This document shows positions 1-6,880 of a DNA stretch of 7,441 nucleotides, piece by piece. The stretch lies in contig CALHVG010000054.1 in assembly GCA_938039145.1 (NCBI GenBank), positions 1-7,441 of the forward strand, read 5' to 3'. The notes under the pieces were generated by a model. It was not told where the DNA came from, made no database searches, and worked only from the letters and a program-made list of their open reading frames with translations. The DNA comes from an uncultured Treponema sp. (lineage in GTDB: Bacteria > Spirochaetota > Spirochaetia > Treponematales > Treponemataceae). Each line of letters begins with the position of its first letter. The first letter of the stretch is position 1. The translations under genes were made by a program, and so were the position numbers.

Positions 1-11
1 ACGGAGAAAAT

Positions 12-524
12 ATGATTTCGTACATTGCGAAACTGCTTAAATCACTCAATACGAATTCGCATCCGGGGGAAATCGCTCATGCCGTTGCAATTGGGGTGCT
101 CCTCGGCTTTATGCCGAAAGACAACGCACTGTGGTACCTGCTGTTTGTGTTTTTTCTTTTTGTACGTATGAACAAAGGCGCCTTTCTGCTTACGGTACTC
201 ATTGCAAGTTTGCTTGCTCGGTTTTTTGATCCGCTGTTCGACTCGATAGGCTACGGTGTATTGACTTTCTCACCTTTAAAGCCGGTCTATGCCGCTTTGC
301 TCGACATTCCCTTTGTCGCCTTTACAAAATTCAACAACACGATAGTCGCCGGCTCTCTTGTGTTTAGCCTTATACTGTATATTCCGGTATATATTGTGGT
401 AAGAATTTTCATTAAATCTTGGCGCACGCATCTCGCACCGGCGCTTGCGCAGAGCAAGTTTATGCAAGCCTTTTATCACGTGCCCTTTGTCGCGAAAATT
501 ATCAGCTTTTTTACTGAGGTATAA
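12..524 (+). CDS. TIGR03546-family (DUF2062-like) small integral membrane protein
   Basis: This 170-residue hydrophobic protein has no known biochemical function. It resembles family TIGR03546, related to DUF2062. The N-terminal part carries the family-like stretch from about residue 18 to 37, in which PGEIAHA leads into a glycine-rich hydrophobic helix and an MPKDN turn. Further hydrophobic segments lie near residues 40-52, 56-72 and 109-133, so I predict three to four membrane passes in the inner membrane. The last 35 residues are more polar and basic. The ATG is preceded by GGAG at 3-6, five bases away, which supports this start. The next gene begins 2 nt after its stop, so the two are almost certainly co-translated, and known family pairing suggests they work together. 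Codon use is GC-moderate like the following gene and unlike everything after 2,780. Any upstream operon member lies outside the window. Confidence 0.85.
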   Translation: MISYIAKLLKSLNTNSHPGEIAHAVAIGVLLGFMPKDNALWYLLFVFFLFVRMNKGAFLLTVLIASLLARFFDPLFDSIGYGVLTFSPLKPVYAALLDIPFVAFTKFNNTIVAGSLVFSLILYIPVYIVVRIFIKSWRTHLAPALAQSKFMQAFYHVPFVAKIISFFTEV

Positions 525-526
525 AT

Positions 527-2701
527 ATGAAAGAAGAGCAAAAGAAGATACCCTTCAAAAAACTTCCGTGGATGTATAAAAAGACATATACGGAAAAGTC
601 GCTCGAAAAAAAACTGCTTAAAAAACTCTATATACCGGCCGACCGCGAATTTGTTGCGGCACAGTTTTCTGCCGATGAAGAGGATCCGGCTAAATTGCGG
701 ATTCACCGTACCGAATACGACGCAAAAGATTTTAAGCGCTTAAAGATTTTAAGCAAACAGATAAAGCGGCAAAAAGGACGCATAAACCTCGTGCCGCTTG
801 CCGCCGTTGCAGCTGTTGTTGTCGGGGTTGTGCTTGCCGTTCTTATGTTTAAAGATCCGCTTGCAAAACGTGCTTTAACGGCAGGTCTGCAAAAAATCAC
901 GGGTGCCAAAGTCGATATCGCTTCGGTTCACGTCGGCATCTTGGATTCGTCGGTTACCGTTCGCGGTCTTGCTGCTGCCGATAAAAATGCACCGATGAAA
1001 AACGTTTTTGAAGCGCAAAAAATCCAGCTCGATTTTAATTTAACGCAGCTTTTAAAAAAGCGTTTTGTGTGCCAAAACCTTGAAGTTTCCGGCATGGCAT
1101 TCGGAACCGATCGAAAAACATCGGGCGAGCTTCCGGCATCCGTAAAAAAGGGAAACGATAAAGATGTCGGCGATAGTAAAATAGCGTTGCTTATAAAAGA
1201 GCGGCAAAAAGATGCGCTTGAACAAAGTAAAAAAATCGTTTCGTCGATGTTTGAAAGTTTGAATCCGCAAAAGTTTTTGGACAACGCGCTTAAACAGCTG
1301 CAAACGCCCGCTGCGGCACAAAAGGCACAAGAGACCGTCGCTCAAATTGTAGCGGTGTGGGAAAAGCGTCCGGCAGAACTGGAATCTGCCGTAAACGATT
1401 TTCGAAAAAGCTCGGAAAAAGTCATCGGGCGCGATTATCAATCGATTAAAGACATTGCCGAATTGAAGGCGGTATTGCAAGAACTTAATGCTGCGATAAA
1501 AGACAGCCAAAAGCTTGTAGCTTTGACCGATTCAGTGGTTAAAGATTTGCAAAAAGACGGTAAGGCCGTGCAGCTTGCGGCAAAGGAAGCTTTCAAGGCG
1601 GTAAGAAAAGATACCGATTTTGTTAACGGAGAAATCAATAAAATCCGCTCGTTTACGGTTGCCGACGGAAAAAACATTTTTGCGCAAACTATAAAAGCCG
1701 CTGCATACAACGTCCTCGGAAAATATTATCCGTATGCGGAAAAAGCGTTTAATGCTGCGCTCAATTTCAACAAGGGATCAAAAAAGGCGGCAAAAAAACA
1801 AAAGACCCGACAAGAGGTTCGGCGGCTTCCGGGCAGAACAATCCAATACCGCGCCGACATATATCCGTCATTTTTAATTCAGCAAATGCTTGCAAACGGA
1901 ACGGGTTTTGAAGGCCGCATAAATGATATTTCAAACGATCCTGACCGCTGGGGAAAGCCTGTATCGTTCAGCGCCCATTTTGACGAAAGTGCTTTTTTCG
2001 AAAGCAAGCGCACGCACAGCGGAGAGGGACTCATAAATGTCGGAGAGAAACTCAATTATCCCTTATTGAAATTGCAATATACCGGAAGCGGCTATAACGC
2101 TGCGTTTAATCCCTCTTCAGCTTTGCAGGCGCTCGGCGCTTCCGTGCTTGACATTGCCGGCGTTCCGTCTTTTGAGGGCAGGGCGAAAATACAGGCAGGT
2201 ATACAGGCTGAGCGCGACGGGCATGTCGGTATCGACGCGGATTTTAGCTTCGACGAAGTGCACCTTACGGCTGATTCGTTTGAACCCGATTTTATTTCGC
2301 GCATTTACAATGAATCACTTGCAGCGGTTAAAAATATGCGGTTTAAAATCAAGGCGGAGTTTTCCCAGTCTGATTTGAATATGGACATTGCAACCGATGC
2401 GGACAAGGTTTTTCTTGCGGCGCTGCAAACAGGAATCAACAAAGAACTTTCAGCCATAAAGCAAAAGGCGCTTAAAGAAGCTCAAGCCGAATTGGAAAAA
2501 TACACCGGTCCCTTAAACGAAAAGCTGGGCGACTTCGGCAGTATTGAAAAACTTGTTATGAATCAAAAACAAGCTGCCGATATGCTGCAAAAAAAACTGG
2601 AAGAAAGCAAAGTCGAAGTTATGAAACGCATCGAGCAGACAGGAATGGATACGCTCAGAGATGCGGCCGGCAGCGCGCTGAAAGGCTTATTCGGAATGTA
2701 A
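527..2701 (+). CDS. TIGR03545-family large membrane-anchored envelope protein (AsmA-like features)
   Basis: This 724-residue protein matches the uncharacterised TIGR03545 family, which I know as the usual partner of TIGR03546 in a minority of outer-membrane bacteria. Residues 1-85 are charged and probably cytoplasmic, ending in a lysine/arginine-rich stretch. Residues about 87-108 form one transmembrane helix, so the remaining 615 or so residues should be periplasmic. Just after the helix (about 113-195) the order is a short helix, an ITGAKVDIASV-type strand, a VRGLA strand and a gene-specific GTDR end. This resembles the start of AsmA/DUF748 proteins involved in envelope lipid transport or assembly. 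Residues about 215-415 look largely helical, 435-625 look beta-rich, and 635-715 is a charged helix likely to form a coiled coil. Start: ATG 7 nt after GAGG (516-519), overlapping the end of the upstream gene. The lipid-transport role is inference; the family match is firmer. Confidence 0.85.
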   Translation: MKEEQKKIPFKKLPWMYKKTYTEKSLEKKLLKKLYIPADREFVAAQFSADEEDPAKLRIHRTEYDAKDFKRLKILSKQIKRQKGRINLVPLAAVAAVVVGVVLAVLMFKDPLAKRALTAGLQKITGAKVDIASVHVGILDSSVTVRGLAAADKNAPMKNVFEAQKIQLDFNLTQLLKKRFVCQNLEVSGMAFGTDRKTSGELPASVKKGNDKDVGDSKIALLIKERQKDALEQSKKIVSSMFESLNPQKFLDNALKQLQTPAAAQKAQETVAQIVAVWEKRPAELESAVNDFRKSSEKVIGRDYQSIKDIAELKAVLQELNAAIKDSQKLVALTDSVVKDLQKDGKAVQLAAKEAFKAVRKDTDFVNGEINKIRSFTVADGKNIFAQTIKAAAYNVLGKYYPYAEKAFNAALNFNKGSKKAAKKQKTRQEVRRLPGRTIQYRADIYPSFLIQQMLANGTGFEGRINDISNDPDRWGKPVSFSAHFDESAFFESKRTHSGEGLINVGEKLNYPLLKLQYTGSGYNAAFNPSSALQALGASVLDIAGVPSFEGRAKIQAGIQAERDGHVGIDADFSFDEVHLTADSFEPDFISRIYNESLAAVKNMRFKIKAEFSQSDLNMDIATDADKVFLAALQTGINKELSAIKQKALKEAQAELEKYTGPLNEKLGDFGSIEKLVMNQKQAADMLQKKLEESKVEVMKRIEQTGMDTLRDAAGSALKGLFGM

Positions 2702-2704
2702 CTA

Positions 2705-2733
2705 TTGACACATATTTTTTAGAGTCATATAGT
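2705..2733 (+). promoter_or_regulatory. Near-consensus sigma70 promoter
   Basis: TTGACA at 2705-2710 and TATAGT at 2728-2733 are separated by exactly 17 bases, which is a perfect -35 box, an ideal spacer and a -10 box with one or two departures from consensus. It starts 3 nt after the stop of the TIGR03545 gene. As it stands it would drive rsgA and the genes after it. If the contig is chimeric, it was more likely the promoter of whatever followed the left pair in its own genome. Confidence 0.55.
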
Positions 2734-2742
2734 TATTCTATA
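2728..2742. repeat. Short inverted repeat overlapping the -10 box
   Basis: TATAG at 2728-2732 is mirrored by CTATA at 2738-2742 around a TTATT centre, a perfect 5-base inverted repeat. It covers the -10 element and the likely transcription start, where a repressor operator could sit. Such a short AT-rich palindrome can arise by chance, so the regulatory reading is weak. Confidence 0.3.
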
Positions 2743-2777
2743 AACTGCAGATTTTAAAATTTCTCCCAAATATTTTT

Positions 2778-3677
2778 ATAAAAGGAAAAGTTATTAGAAA
2801 GATAAAGGGATTTTACTATGTTTTAGATGAAAATTCCAAAAATTTAAGTGAAGAAAATATTTATGAATGTAAATTACGTGGAACGCTAAAAGTGAAAAAT
2901 AACAAAATGAATTGTATAATCGGTGATATGGTAGAATTTGATGAAAAAGAAAAAGTTATTGAAAAAATTGAGAAAAGGAAAAACTTTTTATATCGCCCGC
3001 TTATTGCAAATATTGATTTTATTGGTATTTTATTTGCAATAAAAAGTCCAGACTTTGATTTTACAAATTTTCAGAAAATGCTTTTGAATGCAAATTCTCA
3101 AAATATTCCAGTTGTGCTAATCTTATCTAAAATTGACTTGGCTTCACAAGAAGAACTGGAAGATTTTTTTAATAAATTCAAAAAAATTTTTAAAGAGGCA
3201 ATTTCCATTTTTCCAATTTCTACCGAAACAAAAACTGGACTTTCAGAATTAAAGCAATACATAAATGAAAAATCCGTCGTAGTTTCAGGACCATCTGGAG
3301 CTGGAAAATCAACGCTTATTAACACTTTAATTGGAGAAGAAGTATTAACTACAAATGATGTCAGCGGAAAAACTGGAAAAGGACGGCACACAACAATAGA
3401 GAGCCGATTTTTTATGACAGCTCCCCACTCTTATCTAATAGATACGCCTGGATTTTCAACGCTGGACTTTCCAAAGCTGGAAAATAAAAAAGAATTGGAA
3501 AAATTATTTCCAGAATTTCTGGAATTTATTCCCAACTGTAAATTCCGTGACTGTATTCACGTAAATGAGCCAAATTGTGCAATAAAGGAAAATGTAGAAA
3601 ATGGAAATATTTCAAGGGAACGATATGATTTTTACCTGTATTCGCTGGAAAATATAAAATTTTTAAAATATACTTAA
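2778..3677 (+). CDS. rsgA: Ribosome small-subunit maturation GTPase RsgA, 5' end lacking a start codon
   Basis: RsgA is a circularly permuted GTPase that binds the 30S subunit late in assembly and checks the decoding centre. Counting from 2778 as residue 1, an OB-fold segment (about 1-60, with FYYV, CKLRG and GDMVEF) precedes the G domain. G4 is SKID (117-120), the P-loop is GPSGAGKST (171-179), the switch region is TGKGRHTT and G3 is DTPG (222-225). The C-terminal zinc knuckle uses Cys254, Cys259, His261 and Cys267. The frame stays open back to 2733, with a TAG at 2730, but contains no ATG, GTG or TTG before GTG 2892. Starting at 2892 would remove conserved OB-fold sequence and has no good ribosome site. 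I therefore call the gene truncated or joined at its 5' end, with only the first residue or few missing; the rest is intact, about 299 residues, normal for the family. It heads a same-strand run with rpe 49 nt downstream. Confidence 0.9.
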   Translation: MKGKVIRKIKGFYYVLDENSKNLSEENIYECKLRGTLKVKNNKMNCIIGDMVEFDEKEKVIEKIEKRKNFLYRPLIANIDFIGILFAIKSPDFDFTNFQKMLLNANSQNIPVVLILSKIDLASQEELEDFFNKFKKIFKEAISIFPISTETKTGLSELKQYINEKSVVVSGPSGAGKSTLINTLIGEEVLTTNDVSGKTGKGRHTTIESRFFMTAPHSYLIDTPGFSTLDFPKLENKKELEKLFPEFLEFIPNCKFRDCIHVNEPNCAIKENVENGNISRERYDFYLYSLENIKFLKYT

Positions 3678-3726
3678 ATAATTTTCATTTATGAATAAAT
3701 ATTACTGAAGAAAAGAGTTGATTTTT

Positions 3727-4359
3727 ATGGATAAAAAGATTATAATATCACCTTCTCTGCTTGCTGCAGATTTTAGTAAATTAAGAGAAGAAATCGCAGA
3801 AGTTGAAAAATTTGGAGCAGAATATCTACATTTAGATGTTATGGATGGCAATTTTGTGCCAAATATTAGTTTCGGTGCTCCTGTTATTTCATCTTTGAGA
3901 AAGCATAGCAATCTTGTATTTGATGTTCATTTAATGGTAAATGAGCCTGATTATTTGATAAAAGATTTTGCACAGTTTTCTGATATTATCACAGTTCATG
4001 CTGAAGCTGTAAAACACTTGAACAGAACAATTCAGCTGATAAAATCTTTTGGAAAAAAAGCAGGAGTTGCACTAAATCCTTCTACTCCGTTAGATGTTTT
4101 AAGATACGAATTAAAAAATATTGATATGGTACTAATTATGACTGTAAATCCTGGTTTTGGCGGTCAAAAATTTATTCCTGAAATGATTCAAAAAATAAAG
4201 GACTTGCGAGAAATTGATAAAAATATTGACATTGAAGTGGATGGCGGAATAAACAATGAAACTGCAAAACTTGTGAAGGAAGCTGGAGCAAATATTTTAG
4301 TTGCAGGTTCATATATTTTTAGCGGAAATTACAAGGAAAAAATTGAATCTTTAAAATAA
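3727..4359 (+). CDS. rpe: Ribulose-phosphate 3-epimerase
   Basis: This enzyme interconverts D-ribulose 5-phosphate and D-xylulose 5-phosphate in the cytoplasmic pentose phosphate pathway, using a metal ion in a TIM barrel. The 210-residue protein is the usual full length. It opens with SPSLLAADF (8-16). The metal ligands and acid-base residues are all visible: His35 and Asp37 in LHLDVMDG, His68 in DVHLMV, and Asp172 in EVDGGI. The phosphate-binding loop is VNPGFGGQKF (140-149), and VAGSYIF lies near the end. I chose the ATG at 3727, with AAAGAG at 3712-3717 nine bases upstream. A TTG at 3718 in frame is possible but would sit directly against that ribosome site. It lies 49 nt after rsgA and 40 nt before the MarR gene, probably in the same transcript. 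Nothing appears broken. Confidence 0.95.
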   Translation: MDKKIIISPSLLAADFSKLREEIAEVEKFGAEYLHLDVMDGNFVPNISFGAPVISSLRKHSNLVFDVHLMVNEPDYLIKDFAQFSDIITVHAEAVKHLNRTIQLIKSFGKKAGVALNPSTPLDVLRYELKNIDMVLIMTVNPGFGGQKFIPEMIQKIKDLREIDKNIDIEVDGGINNETAKLVKEAGANILVAGSYIFSGNYKEKIESLK

Positions 4360-4399
4360 AGAAAAAAAACACAAAAAATTAAGAAAGGGGAAAATCAAA

Positions 4400-5062
4400 A
4401 TGTATGAGAAAATTGAAAATCTATTAGACAACTTTTATAAAACATACTATAAAATTGAAGAAATTAACTTAAATCAGGTAATAAAGTGCTTGACAACATC
4501 GGAACTGCATATCATTGAAGCAATTGGAGAAAATGAAATTACAATGAATGAACTTTCTGATAAATTGGGCATTACAATGGGAACAGCTTCTGTTGCTGTA
4601 AACAAATTAACTGAAAAGCAATTTCTAGAACGTTCTCGGTCGAATACCGACAGACGTAAAGTTTTTGTTAAACTGACTCAAAAGGGAGAGGTTGCCTTAA
4701 ATTATCACGGTAATTTCCATTCGACTATTTTAGAAAAAATAACAGATGATATTCCAAAGGAAAAATTAGATACATTTGTTGAAGTTTTTGAAACAATTAT
4801 GAGAAATCTTAATCAAGTCAAAAAGGACATCCAGCCTGAATCAATCTTGAATTTTGAAAAGGGCGATTTAGTTCAAGTATCTTCAATCAAGGGAAGCACA
4901 GCCATTAGAAAATATTTGAACGAAAAAGGCGTTGTAATAAAATCGCTAATCAAAATTTTAAATATTGATAAATATTTAATAAACATGATTGTTGATGGAG
5001 ATGAAAAGGTACTAAATGTTGAGGATGCTGAAAATATCATGGTTAGAAAAAATGCACTTTAA
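4400..5062 (+). CDS. MarR-type winged-helix regulator with C-terminal FeoA-like domain
   Basis: This 220-residue protein is longer than a usual MarR regulator (about 140-160). Residues 1-30 form a dimerisation-type helix. Residues 32-95 are the winged helix: TTSELHIIEAI, the ITMNELSDKLGITMGTAS helix-turn-helix (47-64), and the wing with the MarR-typical DRR at 84-86. Residues 105-142 are further helix. After that, about 148-217 reads like a FeoA/SH3-like domain: FEKGDLVQV, SSIKG, LNEKGVVIKS, VDGDEKVLNVEDAENIMV. Such domains occur at the C-terminus of DtxR/MntR metal regulators and as the FeoA protein, so metal-responsive control is a fair guess. It may instead be only a protein-interaction module. 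His37, His103, His107 and Cys30 are potential ligands but unproven. AAAGGGG (4384-4390) lies nine bases before the ATG. Targets are unknown; its position between rpe and the NFACT gene gives no clear one. Confidence 0.88.
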   Translation: MYEKIENLLDNFYKTYYKIEEINLNQVIKCLTTSELHIIEAIGENEITMNELSDKLGITMGTASVAVNKLTEKQFLERSRSNTDRRKVFVKLTQKGEVALNYHGNFHSTILEKITDDIPKEKLDTFVEVFETIMRNLNQVKKDIQPESILNFEKGDLVQVSSIKGSTAIRKYLNEKGVVIKSLIKILNIDKYLINMIVDGDEKVLNVEDAENIMVRKNAL

Positions 5063-5103
5063 AAAATAACTGAAAAAATATAAAAATAAAAAAGGAGGGA
5101 AAT

Positions 5104-6753
5104 ATGCTCTATTTAGATGGAATTGGAATTTCATTTCTTGTAAAGGAAATAAAGGAAAAAATATTACGATATAAATTGACAAAAATTTTTCAATATGACA
5201 GAGTGTCATTTTCACTCTTTTTTGGAAAAAATAACCTTCTTTTTCAAGTAAAGGATAATTCAACAATTTTTTATTTAAAAGATGAAAAAGATCCAAATAC
5301 TGATTTTCAGTCAAAATTTTTGCTTTCATTAAAAAAACATTTGCAAAATTCAATTTTAGTTAATATTAGGCAGGAAGGTTTTGACAGAATTGTATATTTT
5401 GACTTTGAAAAGTTAAATCAATTTGGAGATGTGGAAAAGTATACGTTAATTATTGAAATTATGGGAAAGGCAAGTAATATTTTCTTGACTTGTAAAGATA
5501 AAATTCTGTCTGCACTTTTTTTTACTTCGATTGATGTTGGAAACCGTGTTATTATGACTGGAGCAAAGTACACATTGCCTTTTGAGGAAAAAAAGATTTC
5601 GCCAATTTATTTGGAAAAGGAAAATTTTCCATTTGAAACAGAAACTTTTTTGGAAAAGATTGAAGGTGCTGGGCGTGCTTTTGCGGTACAGTGTTCACAA
5701 GATTACGATGTTTTTGAAAAGTATTTGTCTAGTTACAAACCTGTAATGTATGAAATATTAAATCGTGGAAAAATTCAGAAAGTGCTGACTTATAATGAGT
5801 TTTCAGAATTTAGTCAGAAGGAAAATACTAATCCAGAAAATAAAAATAACAGAAAATATTTTGAAACTTTGAATGAAGGCTTAAATGCTTATTTTAAAAC
5901 AACAATTACTTCCAATGTCATTAGTGAAAAAAAGAAAAGTTTGTTAAAATATGTTGATTCGCAAATAAAAAAATTCAAAAAAATAGAAAAAAATATAAAA
6001 GTTGACTTGAAAAAAAATGAAAATTTTGAAAATTATAAAAATATCGGAGATATTTTGGCGGCAAATATGCACCAGATAAAATATGGAATGAAAAAAGTTA
6101 CAGTTTTTGATTTTTATAATAATCAGGAAATTACGATAAATCTTGATCCGCTTTTATCTCCAAATGATAATTTAAATTTTTATTATAATAAGTACAATAA
6201 AGGAAAACGTACTATTTCAGCCTTAAATCTAAGATTTTGTGATATTCAGAATGAAATAAAATATTTTGAAGAAATAAAGATGTTCATTGAAAAGGAAAAC
6301 GATTTTATCGGAATCGAAGAAATTGAAAATGAGCTGAATTTATCAGATAATGGAAATAAAATAAAAAATAAAATTAAATTGAATAAAACAAAAAAACGTG
6401 AATTATTGTCATTTGACTACAAAGGGTTTCAAATCTTTGTTGGAAGAAATAACAAGGAAAATGAGGAAATATCCTTTTCTAAAGGGCAGCCAAACGATAT
6501 ATGGATGCATATAAAGGATATTCCTGGAAGCCATGTTCTTATTTTACGAAATAATCAAGAACTTCCTGAAGATGCTTTAATTTATGCCGCAAATCTCGCT
6601 TGTGAATATTCTAAAGCAAAAAAAGGCGATAAAGTTACAGTTGATTACTGTGAAAGAAAATTTGTCAAGAAAATAAAGAATAGTAAGCCTGGAAATGTGA
6701 CTTATACTAATTTTCATTCATTATTAGTTAATGTTACAGAAAAATCTCTTTAA
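5104..6753 (+). CDS. rqcH: NFACT-family ribosome quality control protein (RqcH/Rqc2-like; FbpA family)
   Basis: RqcH binds 50S subunits carrying stalled peptidyl-tRNA and recruits alanyl-tRNA to add C-terminal alanine tails that mark the chain for degradation. Older annotations call family members fibronectin-binding protein. The 549-residue protein is normal in length. The NFACT-N domain covers about 1-200, with the conserved Asp-Arg pair at 94-95 that matters in tailing-competent homologues, and the EIMGKASNIFL motif at 118-128. A lysine-rich helical hairpin and coiled coil spans about 255-400. The NFACT-R (DUF814) domain follows from about 435 to 530, with GRNN, NDIWMHIKDIPGSHV (464-478), an AANLACEYSKA helix and a VDYCERKFVKK strand. 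The start is set by the excellent AAGGAGGG at 5092-5099. It lies 41 nt after the MarR gene. No clear GC-rich terminator follows. The alanine-tailing activity is inferred from family and the DR motif. Confidence 0.9.
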   Translation: MLYLDGIGISFLVKEIKEKILRYKLTKIFQYDRVSFSLFFGKNNLLFQVKDNSTIFYLKDEKDPNTDFQSKFLLSLKKHLQNSILVNIRQEGFDRIVYFDFEKLNQFGDVEKYTLIIEIMGKASNIFLTCKDKILSALFFTSIDVGNRVIMTGAKYTLPFEEKKISPIYLEKENFPFETETFLEKIEGAGRAFAVQCSQDYDVFEKYLSSYKPVMYEILNRGKIQKVLTYNEFSEFSQKENTNPENKNNRKYFETLNEGLNAYFKTTITSNVISEKKKSLLKYVDSQIKKFKKIEKNIKVDLKKNENFENYKNIGDILAANMHQIKYGMKKVTVFDFYNNQEITINLDPLLSPNDNLNFYYNKYNKGKRTISALNLRFCDIQNEIKYFEEIKMFIEKENDFIGIEEIENELNLSDNGNKIKNKIKLNKTKKRELLSFDYKGFQIFVGRNNKENEEISFSKGQPNDIWMHIKDIPGSHVLILRNNQELPEDALIYAANLACEYSKAKKGDKVTVDYCERKFVKKIKNSKPGNVTYTNFHSLLVNVTEKSL

Positions 6754-6821
6754 AAAATATTTTCTAAAATTAGATTATTATGTATCTTTCCTTTTAATCA
6801 AAAAAATGTTTTTTATACTTA

Positions 6822-6850
6822 TTGACAAATGCCAAAAACTGTTGTAAAAT
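6822..6850 (+). promoter_or_regulatory. Sigma70-type promoter of ptsH
   Basis: A perfect TTGACA -35 box lies at 6822-6827 and TAAAAT -10 box at 6845-6850, separated by 17 bases. The predicted start of transcription falls near 6857, giving a leader of roughly 25 nt before the ATG at 6881. This sets ptsH apart as its own transcription unit from the genes upstream and fits the high expression usual for HPr. I saw no CcpA-type cre site around it. Confidence 0.8.
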
Positions 6851-6880
6851 TAAAGTAATGATATTTAAGGAGGACTAATA

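Larger units (their letters stand above)
2702..2777. other. Junction between two compositionally different blocks
   Basis: To the left, codons are GC-moderate and the genes are spirochaete-type; to the right, the DNA is very AT-rich and the genes are fusobacterial-type. The left gene ends intact at 2701. The right gene, rsgA, can be read as protein only from about 2778, where homology to the family start appears, yet there is no ATG, GTG or TTG at or just upstream of that point. There is also no Shine-Dalgarno sequence; the bases there read CTCCC instead. The break therefore lies in this interval, most likely toward its right end. It contains a CTGCAG hexamer at 2745-2750 and a strong promoter-like sequence described separately. 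No inverted terminal repeats, duplication, integrase or tRNA end is present to suggest a mobile element boundary. Confidence 0.7.

Noticed and set aside
1052..1510. A 152-codon open frame on the minus strand
   Set aside because: It lies wholly inside the well-supported TIGR03545 gene, has no domain I recognise and no separate ribosome site. Other minus-strand frames at 928-1284 and 1438-1710 are the same kind of shadow.
3098..3391. Minus-strand 97-codon frame inside rsgA
   Set aside because: It is antisense to the P-loop and G4 regions of rsgA, whose conservation explains the open frame.
3687..3700. Palindrome ATTTAT-GA-ATAAAT between rsgA and rpe
   Set aside because: Only A/T in the arms and a 2-base centre; expected by chance in such AT-rich spacers, with no promoter boxes next to it.
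3718..3726. TTG at 3718 as the start of rpe
   Set aside because: It abuts the purine-rich ribosome site with no spacing, while ATG 3727 has good spacing and gives the usual family N-terminus.
5012..5353. Minus-strand 113-codon frame overlapping the MarR gene end and NFACT gene start
   Set aside because: Rich in Phe, Leu and Lys as expected from antisense reading of AT-rich coding DNA, and it covers the strong NFACT ribosome site. No family resemblance.
6754..6821. Possible terminator after the NFACT gene
   Set aside because: Only short A/T palindromes such as AAAATATTTT are present, without a GC-containing stem, so I do not call one.
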